NCBI GenBank assembly: GCA_900299425.1
Contig: OMJU01000030.1
Location: 1 to 64,000, forward strand
Length of the DNA stretch: 64,000 nucleotides
From: Candidatus Rokuibacteriota bacterium
Lineage (GTDB): Bacteria; Bacteroidota; Bacteroidia; Flavobacteriales; Flavobacteriaceae
Direction: 5' to 3'
The position numbers and the translations under genes were made by a program. Below are positions 26,347 to 37,409 of the stretch, one piece after another (the first letter of the stretch is position 1; every line of letters starts with the position of its first letter). A model generated the notes under the pieces. That model did no database searches. It saw nothing but the letters and a program-made list of their open reading frames with translations, and had not been told where the DNA came from.

Positions 26347-26554
26347 CAATGGCGATCAGATTTATTAATTGATTTTCTGCTTCATTTATCGCCTCTATCT
26401 TAGGCCCAACGGATTCTTGAGACTCAAAGCCTCGCGCAATGACCAGCTCCTTATTTAATTCCTTGTCGCTTATAACATCAGAAATAACCCCACTTGCAGT
26501 CAGACTAAAACCACCGAGAAAAGCGAGAAAAATTAATAGGGAATATTTTTTCAT
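26306..26554 (-). CDS. small exported protein, possibly the 5' part of a broken gene
   Basis: An 82-residue frame beginning with a convincing signal peptide (MKKYSLLIFLAFLGGFSL) and an acidic, helical mature part. It may be a real small secreted protein, or the intact front of the frameshifted gene described at 26149-26346. No family is recognised. Confidence 0.4.
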   Translation of the reverse strand: MKKYSLLIFLAFLGGFSLTASGVISDVISDKELNKELVIARGFESQESVGPKIEAINEAENQLINLIAIVPGAPTGSQIQSF

Positions 26555-27040
26555 TTTAATAAAGCCTATGTGGGGATTAGCCGTGTTCGATGAAAAATAG
26601 TACTATTGGGAGCTGTAAACTCAAGCAAATGTAAGATAAAACTTACAATTTGACGGAGTTCAATTGTATAGACATTACGTTTATAAGCCTTTCTGGCGGG
26701 TAATAATTGAATCAGTGCATTAATCATGACTTACTTCTTCTATATACAGGCGAATAAAAGGATGCTTAACCGTTCCGATCGTTACAAATTTCATTAATGG
26801 GACGTATTGGAGTAACTGCTTTGAACGCCAGAGGTTTAATCAATTTTTGGATTAGGTCATTGTCGATACTCAGTAAAGCGCAACATGAGAAGTTAAAAAT
26901 ACTTAATATTATTGTTTTACTCAATATGCAAATGCATAACCTTTATTCGTAAGCATGACTTTTGCCCAAAAGGACATAATGAATTCGGACAATAATTGAT
27001 TTTAGACTTTCGTTAGAAAAACACCGCAAACCATTACAAA
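26555..27040. other. gene-poor spacer (486 bp)
   Basis: AT-rich spacer with many stops in all frames. The only structure I see is a short hairpin, TGTAAG/CTTACA (26630-26635 and 26642-26647). No promoter consensus or RNA fold is convincing. Confidence 0.5.
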
Positions 27041-27577
27041 ATGAAAAGAACGACATTAAAGTTTCAAACTATTACGAAGTTGTTGTTACTAATTTTTGTA
27101 TTTACCAATGCAACTGCACTCTCAGCCCAAAACTTCCCCGAACGACAAATGATGCGAAAGTTCAAAGCAGACACCCTCGCTTTGGATGGGATTAACCAAG
27201 ACGGGGCTTTCAAGTTACGTGGAAAACGCAGCGGCAAATGGGGACTCTATCAGTGGTTGTACAAAGGTCTTATGACCATAGAACTGATCCCTATGGAATA
27301 TGATAGTATTGATTTTATCGGGTTTAACGCGCCATTTACTACAGTTTATCAAGAGGGCAAACATGGCGTGTACCTCTCTGGGTGGAGTTATGAGGATGCT
27401 CACGAAACCGTTCCCTGTATTTACGACGATTCACAGCTCATTAGACAAGGCAATCGCCTCTATATAGCGGTAAAGAAAAATTCTAAGTGGTTTTGGGTTA
27501 ACTGGAAAACCGGAGAAGAATTATCAAATATAACGGCAGATTCTTGGGAGGAACTTCCGCCATGCCCTCAACTCTGA
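27041..27577 (+). CDS. exported protein with WG-like repeats
   Basis: A 178-residue protein with a signal peptide ending near LSAQ at residue 30. The body has repeats of the WG type: GKWGLYQWLYKGLMTIELIP, then GKHGVYLSGWSYEDAHETVP, each followed by Y-D. WG-repeat proteins are of unknown biochemical function and are usually exported or surface exposed in Bacteroidota. It stands alone, with a strong terminator hairpin 180 bp downstream. Confidence 0.65.
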   Translation: MKRTTLKFQTITKLLLLIFVFTNATALSAQNFPERQMMRKFKADTLALDGINQDGAFKLRGKRSGKWGLYQWLYKGLMTIELIPMEYDSIDFIGFNAPFTTVYQEGKHGVYLSGWSYEDAHETVPCIYDDSQLIRQGNRLYIAVKKNSKWFWVNWKTGEELSNITADSWEELPPCPQL

Positions 27578-27883
27578 GACATGACTAAATATGAGGCTTC
27601 GGGCGTAAATATTTTTCTTTAAATATTTTAAATATCGAGTGGTAATCATGCACACCAAAACAAGCTGCTCAGAATATGCACAAAAGCGTTGTAATTAATT
27701 CTTTTCAGTTTTGGCCGAAACAATGTACTTAGTGGTCAAAAGCTTTGGGATTAAAAAAACCGACCAACAATCTTCTTATTGAAAATCGTTGATCGGTTTT
27801 AATTGATAAACGGACAATTATCCGTTATGATTTAAAGAATTGAACGCTTGATCCAGCTGATTCAATCTCTGATCACAGCTGAA
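27578..27883. other. intergenic spacer between convergent genes
   Basis: 306 bp between the WG-repeat gene and katG. It contains the terminator at 27756-27800; otherwise no gene or repeat is seen. Confidence 0.6.
27756..27800. terminator. bidirectional terminator hairpin
   Basis: AAAACCGA (27756-27763) pairs perfectly with TCGGTTTT (27793-27800); after one mismatch CAAC pairs with GTTG. Flanking A and T runs allow function in both directions, between the WG-repeat gene (+) and katG (-). Confidence 0.65.
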
Positions 27884-30190
<2,307 letters not shown>

Positions 30191-30377
30191 TTATAAATAA
30201 TATCGGTTAAATTAAAAAATAGAGATGCTTTTTATCGTATATAAACAAGATAAAACCTTTGAGAATCATGTATTCTTAGCTCAATAAATTTGAGGATTAT
30301 TTATTTAAATGTTAAAAAAAAATGATATTAATAAAATTTTAACTATTTTTATGTCTACAACTTAAACCAATTATCAT

Positions 30378-31169
30378 ATGAAAATCTTAGACACCATTCT
30401 CGGTTTGCCTGAAAAAGCTGAAGGCGCCATGAAGGCTGGCATGTTTTCTGACATGCTTTCAAATTTTAATTCCAATGATGGAGTTAGAAAACACATTTCG
30501 TGTATTTACAATTACGCCTCTTTTATTTTCCTGGTACTTTTTCTATATGGAACAGTAGAGTCGGCATTTGATTATATCGGTAATGCTGATGGAGGAATGG
30601 CTAAAGCCGGGAGTATTTTATCAATGTTAGTCTTTGTATACGCGGGATTCTTGCTTGCAAGAGTGATTCGCAGTGCAGGCAAATCATTCGAAGGAGGTCA
30701 TAATGGGGTATTAAGCCTTGTTTTTAAAGACTTTGTTATGATCAACATTAGAATGGTAGGTGAATTTATGGCGGTTATGGCTTTTTTCGGCGCTGTCACC
30801 ATGACACTTGCATGGCTTTTGAATTCTGGAGTTTACACCAGTGCAGGATCTAACTTTTTGGGGGCTGTTATGCCTGTATTTGAATTCCCTATGATGATTT
30901 TGGCTCAATTATTAGATGGCACGCCCCTCGAAGTAATTGGTGGAGCTTTTAACTCATTAAATGATTTAGACATGGGAGGCTCGATGTCTCAAATTGGCGA
31001 CAATTATTCTATGGCGTCATTGACTGCCGTCGTGATGTCGTATATCGGCGTTATTGTTTTATTAATACAAATGTATGCCTCACTTGCTGTATATGGTTAT
31101 TTATATGGCCTAGTTGAAACATTGATAAAATGGGTTTCAGCACCATCCTTGCCAATAAAAATGAAATAA
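30378..31169 (+). CDS. conserved integral membrane protein, unknown function
   Basis: A 263-residue protein with about four strong hydrophobic segments (residues of about 45-65, 78-100, 125-150 and 205-240) separated by Gly/Met-rich stretches. I do not recognise a family and see no catalytic or metal-binding motif. It starts at ATG 30378 after a very AT-rich leader and ends in a strong terminator, so it is transcribed alone, divergently from katG. Confidence 0.7.
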   Translation: MKILDTILGLPEKAEGAMKAGMFSDMLSNFNSNDGVRKHISCIYNYASFIFLVLFLYGTVESAFDYIGNADGGMAKAGSILSMLVFVYAGFLLARVIRSAGKSFEGGHNGVLSLVFKDFVMINIRMVGEFMAVMAFFGAVTMTLAWLLNSGVYTSAGSNFLGAVMPVFEFPMMILAQLLDGTPLEVIGGAFNSLNDLDMGGSMSQIGDNYSMASLTAVVMSYIGVIVLLIQMYASLAVYGYLYGLVETLIKWVSAPSLPIKMK

Positions 31170-31192
31170 CTTTTGAAAGCTACATTTGTAGG

Positions 31193-31221
31193 AAGGAGCG
31201 GGAACCCCGCTCCTTTTTTTT
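31193..31221 (+). terminator. Rho-independent terminator
   Basis: AGGAGCGG (31194-31201) pairs with CCGCTCCT (31207-31214), followed by eight T residues. It ends the membrane-protein gene. Confidence 0.85.
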
Positions 31222-31276
31222 GTGATTGGCTCAAGTCATGAAATTTTCATAAATTTAAATTCTGCAATTCCATTTT

Positions 31277-33163
31277 ATGACTTCAAACAGACCCGTGCAG
31301 GTTTTTGACACTGCATTAAATGCCTCCCGTCAAATTGCCAAGGACGTAGCCCAAATCATAAGGCAAAAAAATCAGAGCGGTGAATTTTGTGTTCTAGGCT
31401 TGGCCACAGGATCAACCCCAAAAAGTTTCTATGCCGAGTTGGTCCGCATGCATCGCGAGGAAGATCTCAGTTTTAACAAGGTAATCACCTTCAATCTTGA
31501 TGAATATTATCCCATGCAACCGCAAGCTGTGCGAAGTTATCACCGCTTTATGCATGAACATTTATTTGATCATATCGATATCCCCAAGGATCAGGTGCAC
31601 ATTCCCGATGGTATGCTCACAGAGGATGAGATTATTCATTATTGTATTGAGTATGAAAAGAAAATTGCAGATTCAGGGGGCTTGGATCTTCAAATTTTGG
31701 GGATTGGCCGCACCGGACACATCGGGTTTAACGAACCGGGTTCTGGACGAAAGTCCAAAACAAGATTAATTAGTTTAGATCGTATTACTAAGTTAGACGC
31801 TGCCAGTGATTTCAATGGAGCAGAATATGTGCCTAATCGCGCAATTACAATGGGGGTAGGGACTATTTTGAAGGCAAAAAAAATTATTTTGATGGCCTGG
31901 GGTGAAGGGAAATCAGAAATCATAAAAAAATCTCTCGAGGGGCCAGTCACCGATCAAATACCAGCTACTTTTTTACAAAATCACCCAAATACCGATGTAT
32001 TTTTAGACGAAGCTGCGGCTTCTGACTTGATTGCCTATGCCACGCCCTGGCTTACTCAATCAGTAGAATGGACTCCTAAAATGGTAAAAAAGGCCGTGAT
32101 CTGGCTTTGTTATAAAACCCAAAAACCAATCCTCAAGTTAACCGAGAATGATTATTCTGAGAATGGTCTGGAATCCTTACTCTCAGCGCATAATGGAGCC
32201 TATGCCATAAATCTGGATATTTTTAATAAAATTCAAAGAACAATAACCGGCTGGCCAGGGGGTAAACCGGAGGTTGATGATTTTCATCGACCAGAACGAT
32301 CCAATCCAATGCCCAAAAGATCGCTTATTTTTAGCCCACACCCTGATGACGATGTGATTTCTATGGGCGGCACTTTCAAGCGATTAGTGGATCAGGGCCA
32401 TGAAGTTCATGTGGCGTACCAGACTTCAGGAAATATTGCTGTTTTTGATGACTATGTCGTACAGTTAATCGATTTATTCGACGAGATAAATCATTCAAAA
32501 GGGATTTTGGATAATGATCTCTCAAAACTGGTTAAGCTCGCTTTAGACAAAAGCGATTTGGATCAAATGGATGATGAATTACTGCGCAATTTGAAAGGAT
32601 TAATACGCAAGGTCGAAGCCAAAGCGGCATGTCGCTTTGTCGGAGTGCCTGTTGACCGGATTCATTTTATGAAACTTCCTTTTTACGAGACAGGAACCAT
32701 CAAAAAAAATCCGTTGGGACCTGAAGATGTTGCATTGACAGTAGCACTACTCAATGAAATAAAACCTCATCAAATATTTGCGGCCGGAGATTTGTCCGAT
32801 CCTCATGGAACACACAGAGTTTGTCTAGAGGCCATTACGCAGGCTTTGGCACAATGCTCAAAACAAGAGTGGTTTAAATCTTGTTATGTATGGCTTTATC
32901 GTGGCGCTTGGCAAGAATGGCCAATCGAGGCAATAGATATGGCTGTTCCTCTGAGTCCCGCCGAAGTGTTTAGTAAAAGAAAGGCCATTTTTAAACATCA
33001 ATCGCAAAAGGATGCTCCAGTTTTTCCTGGCCCTGATAACCGAGAGTTTTGGCAAAGGGCCGAAGAGCGCAATGCCCATACGGCAGAATTATACGATCGA
33101 CTAGGTCTGCCAGAATACCAGGCTATTGAAGCATTTCAGCGGTTATTGATAGCTACTGAATAG
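31277..33163 (+). CDS. nagB: glucosamine-6-phosphate deaminase fused to a PIG-L/LmbE deacetylase-like domain
   Basis: A 628-residue cytoplasmic protein with two domains. Residues 1 to about 265 are NagB: phosphate loop LATGSTPKSFYAEL, catalytic NLDEYYP, and the ring-opening His in GRTGHIGFNEPGS. Residues from about 340 form a PIG-L/LmbE fold with the zinc motif SPHPDDDVIS and the later histidine in DPHGTHR. NagB converts glucosamine 6-phosphate to fructose 6-phosphate and ammonia. The second domain is common on Bacteroidota NagB proteins but its substrate is unproven; an N-acetylated amino-sugar is a fair guess. The gene is preceded by a terminator, so it is its own unit. Confidence 0.9.
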   Translation: MTSNRPVQVFDTALNASRQIAKDVAQIIRQKNQSGEFCVLGLATGSTPKSFYAELVRMHREEDLSFNKVITFNLDEYYPMQPQAVRSYHRFMHEHLFDHIDIPKDQVHIPDGMLTEDEIIHYCIEYEKKIADSGGLDLQILGIGRTGHIGFNEPGSGRKSKTRLISLDRITKLDAASDFNGAEYVPNRAITMGVGTILKAKKIILMAWGEGKSEIIKKSLEGPVTDQIPATFLQNHPNTDVFLDEAAASDLIAYATPWLTQSVEWTPKMVKKAVIWLCYKTQKPILKLTENDYSENGLESLLSAHNGAYAINLDIFNKIQRTITGWPGGKPEVDDFHRPERSNPMPKRSLIFSPHPDDDVISMGGTFKRLVDQGHEVHVAYQTSGNIAVFDDYVVQLIDLFDEINHSKGILDNDLSKLVKLALDKSDLDQMDDELLRNLKGLIRKVEAKAACRFVGVPVDRIHFMKLPFYETGTIKKNPLGPEDVALTVALLNEIKPHQIFAAGDLSDPHGTHRVCLEAITQALAQCSKQEWFKSCYVWLYRGAWQEWPIEAIDMAVPLSPAEVFSKRKAIFKHQSQKDAPVFPGPDNREFWQRAEERNAHTAELYDRLGLPEYQAIEAFQRLLIATE

Positions 33164-33265
33164 GGGTGAACCTTATGTTTGACTTATGATGTCGCTGGTA
33201 TTGGAGCAAGTCTGCTCTGTAGGAAATCGCGAAAAATGTGCTTAGAAGTCACCAAGCGCGAAGGG

Positions 33266-35503
33266 CTATATATTAAACCAGTAGTTTAATTTTAGGTTGA
33301 TGGAGCGATAGCGTTTGTAAAAATTCACAGAGTCGTATCCGTCGTTGTAAACTAAAAATAAATCAGACATGGGGGCGAATCGCCATTGCAAGCGCGAGTT
33401 AATCCCAAAATTATCACTGAAGTTACTGTATTGAATAAAGTTCGACCAAAAGAGGTTCTTTGTAAAGGTCCACTCGAGCTTTGGTGCGATTAAAAATAGT
33501 TTGGCCGAAGGATATGGTGCTGCCAAACGAATATCGTTATAGTCAAAATCCACACTCATATTAAAGGTTGGTTGAGCGCGGTAATTGATACGTCCTTGGA
33601 GACCAACCCGCTTGCCATTAAAGAACTGACCTGTAGTAGCCGTCGCTCCCCATGTAAAAATCCCTGCGGGTTGAGAATTGTATTCCAAAGCCCAAGAATT
33701 ATAGGTGTATTCACTTCCCATGGGTAGGGCAAGAGCATCATCACCGCGGGTGGGATCAAAGTCGTCAAACAGATAGACATAGCGCATAAAATAGTTGAGC
33801 TCAAGACGCGATTGATTTTTATAGTTGACGATATACTCAAATTTCAAGGTCTGATCCGTCTGTTTATAATCTAAGTCTTGTGCGAAATAAAACTCATTAT
33901 AACAGCCGAGTTGATAAGTGTTTACCGAGCCACTTTTGGGATAAAAACTGCGGGTCACTTTATCCGCTTTTTTAATAAATCCGGTACGTGGAATAAAACC
34001 TAAGTCCGATTCAAATTCTTCATCGACAAATAGGGCTAGAGTAAAGATGTTCCAAAATCTGTTGTTAAAACGCAGTTGTGCCTGTCCCGATAAATTTCCT
34101 GCCGTATCATTTTCACTCATTGATTTATGGGCAAAAAACTTGCCAGTCCACTTATTATTGGAGGAAGCCAGGCTGTAATCAAGACCCAAAACGCGGTTAA
34201 ATGTATTGTAGCCTTCGGGCAATGCTTGGTCTCCAGTAGCTTCTCTGTTAATCACAAAAAGTCCTACTTGCGAGCGGCCAAAGACCCTTTGCTGCAGGGC
34301 GAGCATACTGTTATTGTTGCTCGGAATCCCATTTGCTTGATCTGCGCGAGTTTGCAGTGACAAAAGCCCTAGACGTAGATTACTGTTTAACTTTCCACTG
34401 AGTCGGAGTCCACCGATAATGTCATTTTGAATGGTGTTGCCTTCAAGATCCTGAGCAATGCCGATACGTCTCGAGAAAAATGGAGAAGCATCTCGCCCAT
34501 TACCAAAGCTGGAAAAAAGGTCACTGTTGTCCAAAAAGAATTGACGTTTTTCTGGTAGTGATACTTCAAACCTCGAGATATTGTTGATCAGGTCGTCGAC
34601 TTCTACATTGGAAAAATCCGGATTCAAAGTCAAGTCTAGAATCATTTGACTCCCTACAGGAATTTTTACATCAAAACCAACTTTTATGTCATCAGTTGCC
34701 GGGCTATCGATTTCAAAATCTTTGCTGCGCGCGCCATTGATATAGGGGATAAAGTATGATGTATTGTTGTTTTTTGGAAGTGGCCGATCAAAATGCAGTA
34801 CCCCGAGATAACCGAGGTTTGACAGCATTTGATTTTGATCGACACGGCTCCATATACTGCGCTCATTAGTTTGTAGGTCAAATCGATAAGCTTGCATGTT
34901 CCATTGGGTGCAACCCTCAGGATATTTGATTGAGTAAAAGGGGATGGCTAACTCGGCTACGTAGGTATCCCCTTCAATATGGCCCTCAGAAAACCATTTC
35001 ACATCCCAGTTCGGATTAAACGAATCCCGATCAATACCACCATCAGAAACCAGAGATTCTCTTTGGGCGCCATAGGGATTCACCCCAAATTGATAGGCAT
35101 TGACCCCATCCATAAAGGTGTCGAAAAAGAAAGATACATTATCGGTAGTAGATCCTCTAAAGTCGCGTTTGAGCGAAGTGGCCACAAAATCTGAACCGCT
35201 ACTTTTTGCTTGAATCGCAATGTAGAGATAAGTGTCGTCAAATAAAAACTTGATAGAGGTAGGGTGCTGTGCAGCCAAAGTGTCCGTTGGGAAATTTTGA
35301 CGAAAATGAGAAAGAACTTCAGCTTTGCGCCATACCTCATCGCTAATTTTACCATCAATTTTTGGAGGAATGTCGGTATAATAGGCGGTTGTTTGAGGCC
35401 TCTGTTCTGCTGACTCTTGACCCATTGAGGCTGTAGAGACCATCATCATTAGTAGAGCGAAAAAAACAAAACTAAACCTATTTACGATATGCTGATGTCC
35501 CAT
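33266..35503 (-). CDS. DUF5916 protein with CBM9-like N-terminal domain
   Basis: A 745-residue exported protein. A signal peptide covers the first 29 residues. The N-terminal domain (PPKIDGKISDEVWRKAE ... YLYIAIQAKSSG) matches the CBM9-like family 9 fold, and the rest has the alternating pattern of a DUF5916 outer-membrane barrel ending in an aromatic residue near the C-terminus. Function is unknown; homologues are common in Bacteroidota. An in-frame ATG at 35566 would add 21 residues before the signal peptide and is the alternative start. Confidence 0.82.
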   Translation of the reverse strand: MGHQHIVNRFSFVFFALLMMMVSTASMGQESAEQRPQTTAYYTDIPPKIDGKISDEVWRKAEVLSHFRQNFPTDTLAAQHPTSIKFLFDDTYLYIAIQAKSSGSDFVATSLKRDFRGSTTDNVSFFFDTFMDGVNAYQFGVNPYGAQRESLVSDGGIDRDSFNPNWDVKWFSEGHIEGDTYVAELAIPFYSIKYPEGCTQWNMQAYRFDLQTNERSIWSRVDQNQMLSNLGYLGVLHFDRPLPKNNNTSYFIPYINGARSKDFEIDSPATDDIKVGFDVKIPVGSQMILDLTLNPDFSNVEVDDLINNISRFEVSLPEKRQFFLDNSDLFSSFGNGRDASPFFSRRIGIAQDLEGNTIQNDIIGGLRLSGKLNSNLRLGLLSLQTRADQANGIPSNNNSMLALQQRVFGRSQVGLFVINREATGDQALPEGYNTFNRVLGLDYSLASSNNKWTGKFFAHKSMSENDTAGNLSGQAQLRFNNRFWNIFTLALFVDEEFESDLGFIPRTGFIKKADKVTRSFYPKSGSVNTYQLGCYNEFYFAQDLDYKQTDQTLKFEYIVNYKNQSRLELNYFMRYVYLFDDFDPTRGDDALALPMGSEYTYNSWALEYNSQPAGIFTWGATATTGQFFNGKRVGLQGRINYRAQPTFNMSVDFDYNDIRLAAPYPSAKLFLIAPKLEWTFTKNLFWSNFIQYSNFSDNFGINSRLQWRFAPMSDLFLVYNDGYDSVNFYKRYRSINLKLNYWFNI

Positions 35504-35675
35504 GAATTTGTAGCACAAGTTATTGTGCCCATGAAAGTACATTTCTTTTTTAAGTGTTTTGCTCATTTTTTGTTAAAATCAGAATAGGTTCATGTATATC
35601 TCACAGTTAGGGGCTTAGAAAATGAGCCATAGAAACTGCCGATAAATTCGTAATTTAACCACTCATTGTCATAAT

Positions 35676-36557
35676 ATGAAGCGACGAAATTTTATAGAGA
35701 AGGCCACTTTGAGCGGTTTAGCGCTGGGTTCAATGACAAGTTTGAGCGGCGCAACACAAGTGTCGTCTAGGCAGGTTTTGAATCTTTCACAAACCAAAAC
35801 TAGAATTAACCACAGTGTTTGTCATTGGTGTTTTGAGCAGATCCCTTTGGAAGAATTTTTAATTACGCTTCGTCGCTTGGGGATAGGGGCTATTGATTTG
35901 GTGGGTCCAAAAGATTGGCCACTTTTAAAAAAACACAACATCCACTGTTCCATGTGTAATGGTGCGGAACTCGGCCTAACAAGGGGTTGGAACAACCTAA
36001 AATATCACCAAGAACTCATTGAAAATTACACCAAAATCATCCCGCTTGTGGCGGAGGCTGGGTATACAAATTTGATCTGCTTTAGCGGCAATCGCGATGG
36101 CATGACCGATGGAGAAGGACTTCAAAACTGTGTCGATGGTTTGAGTCAGATATTGCCTTTGGCCGAAAGCCATGGTGTGGTCTTGCAAATGGAATTATTC
36201 AATCAAATAGATCATCCGGATTATATGTGTGATCATTCTAATTGGGGGATTGCTTTGTGCAAAGCCTTGGGGAGTGAGCATTTTAAATTGCTTTACGATA
36301 TTTATCACATGCAGATTCAAGAGGGGGATATAATCCGCACGATTCAAAACAACCATCAGTATTTTGGGCATTATCACACCGCCGGAGTGCCGGGTCGTCA
36401 TGAAATTGACGAAAGTCAAGAGTTGTATTATCCTGCCATCATGCGCGCGATAGCCGAAACGGGCTATGAGGGTTATGTTGCACAAGAATTTATTCCGAGG
36501 TCTAAAGATTTGATTGGGTCACTGATTCGGGCTATTGAGATTTGTGATGTGCAGTAG
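35676..36557 (+). CDS. exported TIM-barrel sugar isomerase (hydroxypyruvate isomerase-like)
   Basis: A 293-residue protein of the xylose-isomerase-like/AP endonuclease 2 TIM-barrel family. The N-terminus is Tat-like (KRRNFIEKATLSG), so it is probably exported folded. Catalytic metal-ligand positions are visible: the Glu of LQMELFNQ, the His of LLYDIYHMQ, and the Glu of YVAQEFIP near the C-terminus. The closest type I can suggest is hydroxypyruvate isomerase (Hyi). Substrate is unknown. It is divergent from the DUF5916 gene. Confidence 0.82.
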   Translation: MKRRNFIEKATLSGLALGSMTSLSGATQVSSRQVLNLSQTKTRINHSVCHWCFEQIPLEEFLITLRRLGIGAIDLVGPKDWPLLKKHNIHCSMCNGAELGLTRGWNNLKYHQELIENYTKIIPLVAEAGYTNLICFSGNRDGMTDGEGLQNCVDGLSQILPLAESHGVVLQMELFNQIDHPDYMCDHSNWGIALCKALGSEHFKLLYDIYHMQIQEGDIIRTIQNNHQYFGHYHTAGVPGRHEIDESQELYYPAIMRAIAETGYEGYVAQEFIPRSKDLIGSLIRAIEICDVQ

Positions 36558-37018
36558 GGCCTCGATGTTGTACCGATTGTTGACCGACTTGACGCATTTC
36601 AGAATTGGGGTGCGCGACAAGGCAATAGTTAATTTGACCAAAAATTAATCGAAATTACTGCGGATATAGTCCTTAAACCCCTGCCAGTTTTCTTTATTGA
36701 GCCGAAAGCGCATACGATCTTGTGAAATATGACCTTCTATAAGCCCTAGAGCCCGCAATTCTTGAAGCCCTTTTTGTACTGCTTCCTTTGGGAGGTTAAT
36801 CATGTCCGCAAGACAGTTTTCATGCCACTCATCGCTAGCCGTTTAACATTCTAGGATGGCCACTTTAACGGGGTGTGCCATTGCAGAAGCTGCGGCAGCC
36901 AATTTAATTTGATTTTCGGTAAACATTCGGAGGGCTAAATACTTAATTTATTCCTCACGAATTTAATAAAAAAGTTTTGTCAGAAGCCCCCATGAGCATG
37001 TGACTTGTCATTTCGCCG
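36558..37018. other. spacer containing an ArsR-family pseudogene
   Basis: 461 bp between the isomerase and the XRE gene. The interrupted regulator at 36645-36926 fills most of it; otherwise nothing is seen. Confidence 0.6.
36645..36926 (-). pseudogene. ArsR-family winged-helix regulator with in-frame stop
   Basis: A 93-residue frame beginning MFTENQIKLAAAASAM and interrupted after residue 27 by TAA (complement of 36843-36845), then continuing TASDEWHENCLADMINLPKEA to the end at IRSNFD. The halves align with the ArsR winged-helix fold: helix 1 and the AHPVKVAILEC turn, the recognition helix LPKEAVQKGLQELRALGLIEG, and the beta wing. A single C-to-T change (CAA to TAA) would explain the stop. 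Either a recent pseudogene or a sequencing error. No metal-sensing cysteine pair is visible. Confidence 0.7.
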
Positions 37019-37240
37019 TCACGGTGAAGGATTTTCCCATGGGAAATCGAAATAGAATAAGATTTCCATCGGCACTTCTAATAAAAGAGAAAGGCGCATG
37101 CCGAGTTCAAGACTAGGGTTATAGCGATAACTCTCGATTGAAATGATTGTTTGTCGGCTCACATCTAGGCGTCTTCCGAGCTCTTGTTGTGACCAGCCTT
37201 TTGTGAGACGGTATTCTTTAACGCGATGGCGAAATATCAT
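37019..37240 (-). CDS. small XRE-family (helix-turn-helix) transcriptional regulator
   Basis: A 73-residue Cro/CI-type regulator that is almost entirely a HTH_3 domain: residues 10-55 carry EYRLTKGWSQQELGRRLDVSRQTIISIE. The C-terminal tail is short and hydrophobic (ILFYFDFPWENP), as in the YozG group. No metabolite-sensing domain is seen. The ATG at 37238-37240 is preferred to a TTG 18 codons upstream. It faces the isomerase-permease-oxygenase operon across 169 bp of repeated palindromes, its likely operators. Confidence 0.88.
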   Translation of the reverse strand: MIFRHRVKEYRLTKGWSQQELGRRLDVSRQTIISIESYRYNPSLELGMRLSLLLEVPMEILFYFDFPWENPSP

Positions 37241-37321
37241 GAAGGGTTCACTTAAATTGTTGTACCTTTCTTTCGAAAGATAATACCTCGTCAAAAGATT
37301 TTCTTGACAAATATAATAAAT

Positions 37322-37394
37322 TTTAAGTAAAGTATACTTTACTAAAAATGTGTTAAGTGGCCTTTACAATATTAATGTAAAGTAACATTTACAT
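37322..37394. promoter_or_regulatory. operator array of inverted repeats (half-site GTAAAG)
   Basis: An 18-bp perfect palindrome, AGTAAAGTATACTTTACT, at 37326-37343 (with further T4/A4 flanks after one mismatch), then CTTTACA...TGTAAAG arms at 37362-37368 and 37376-37382, then the overlapping TGTAAA...TTTACA arms at 37376-37381 and 37388-37393. GTAAAG or its complement CTTTAC occurs four times, plus a one-base variant, within 73 bp. The spacing around the divergent promoters suggests cooperative binding of the XRE regulator. Confidence 0.7.
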
Positions 37395-37409
37395 AATTTT
37401 ATTGGAACA

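Noticed and set aside
37326-37343. The 18-bp palindrome as a terminator of the XRE gene.
   Set aside because: It lies upstream of that gene's start and belongs to a repeated half-site array, so an operator is more likely.
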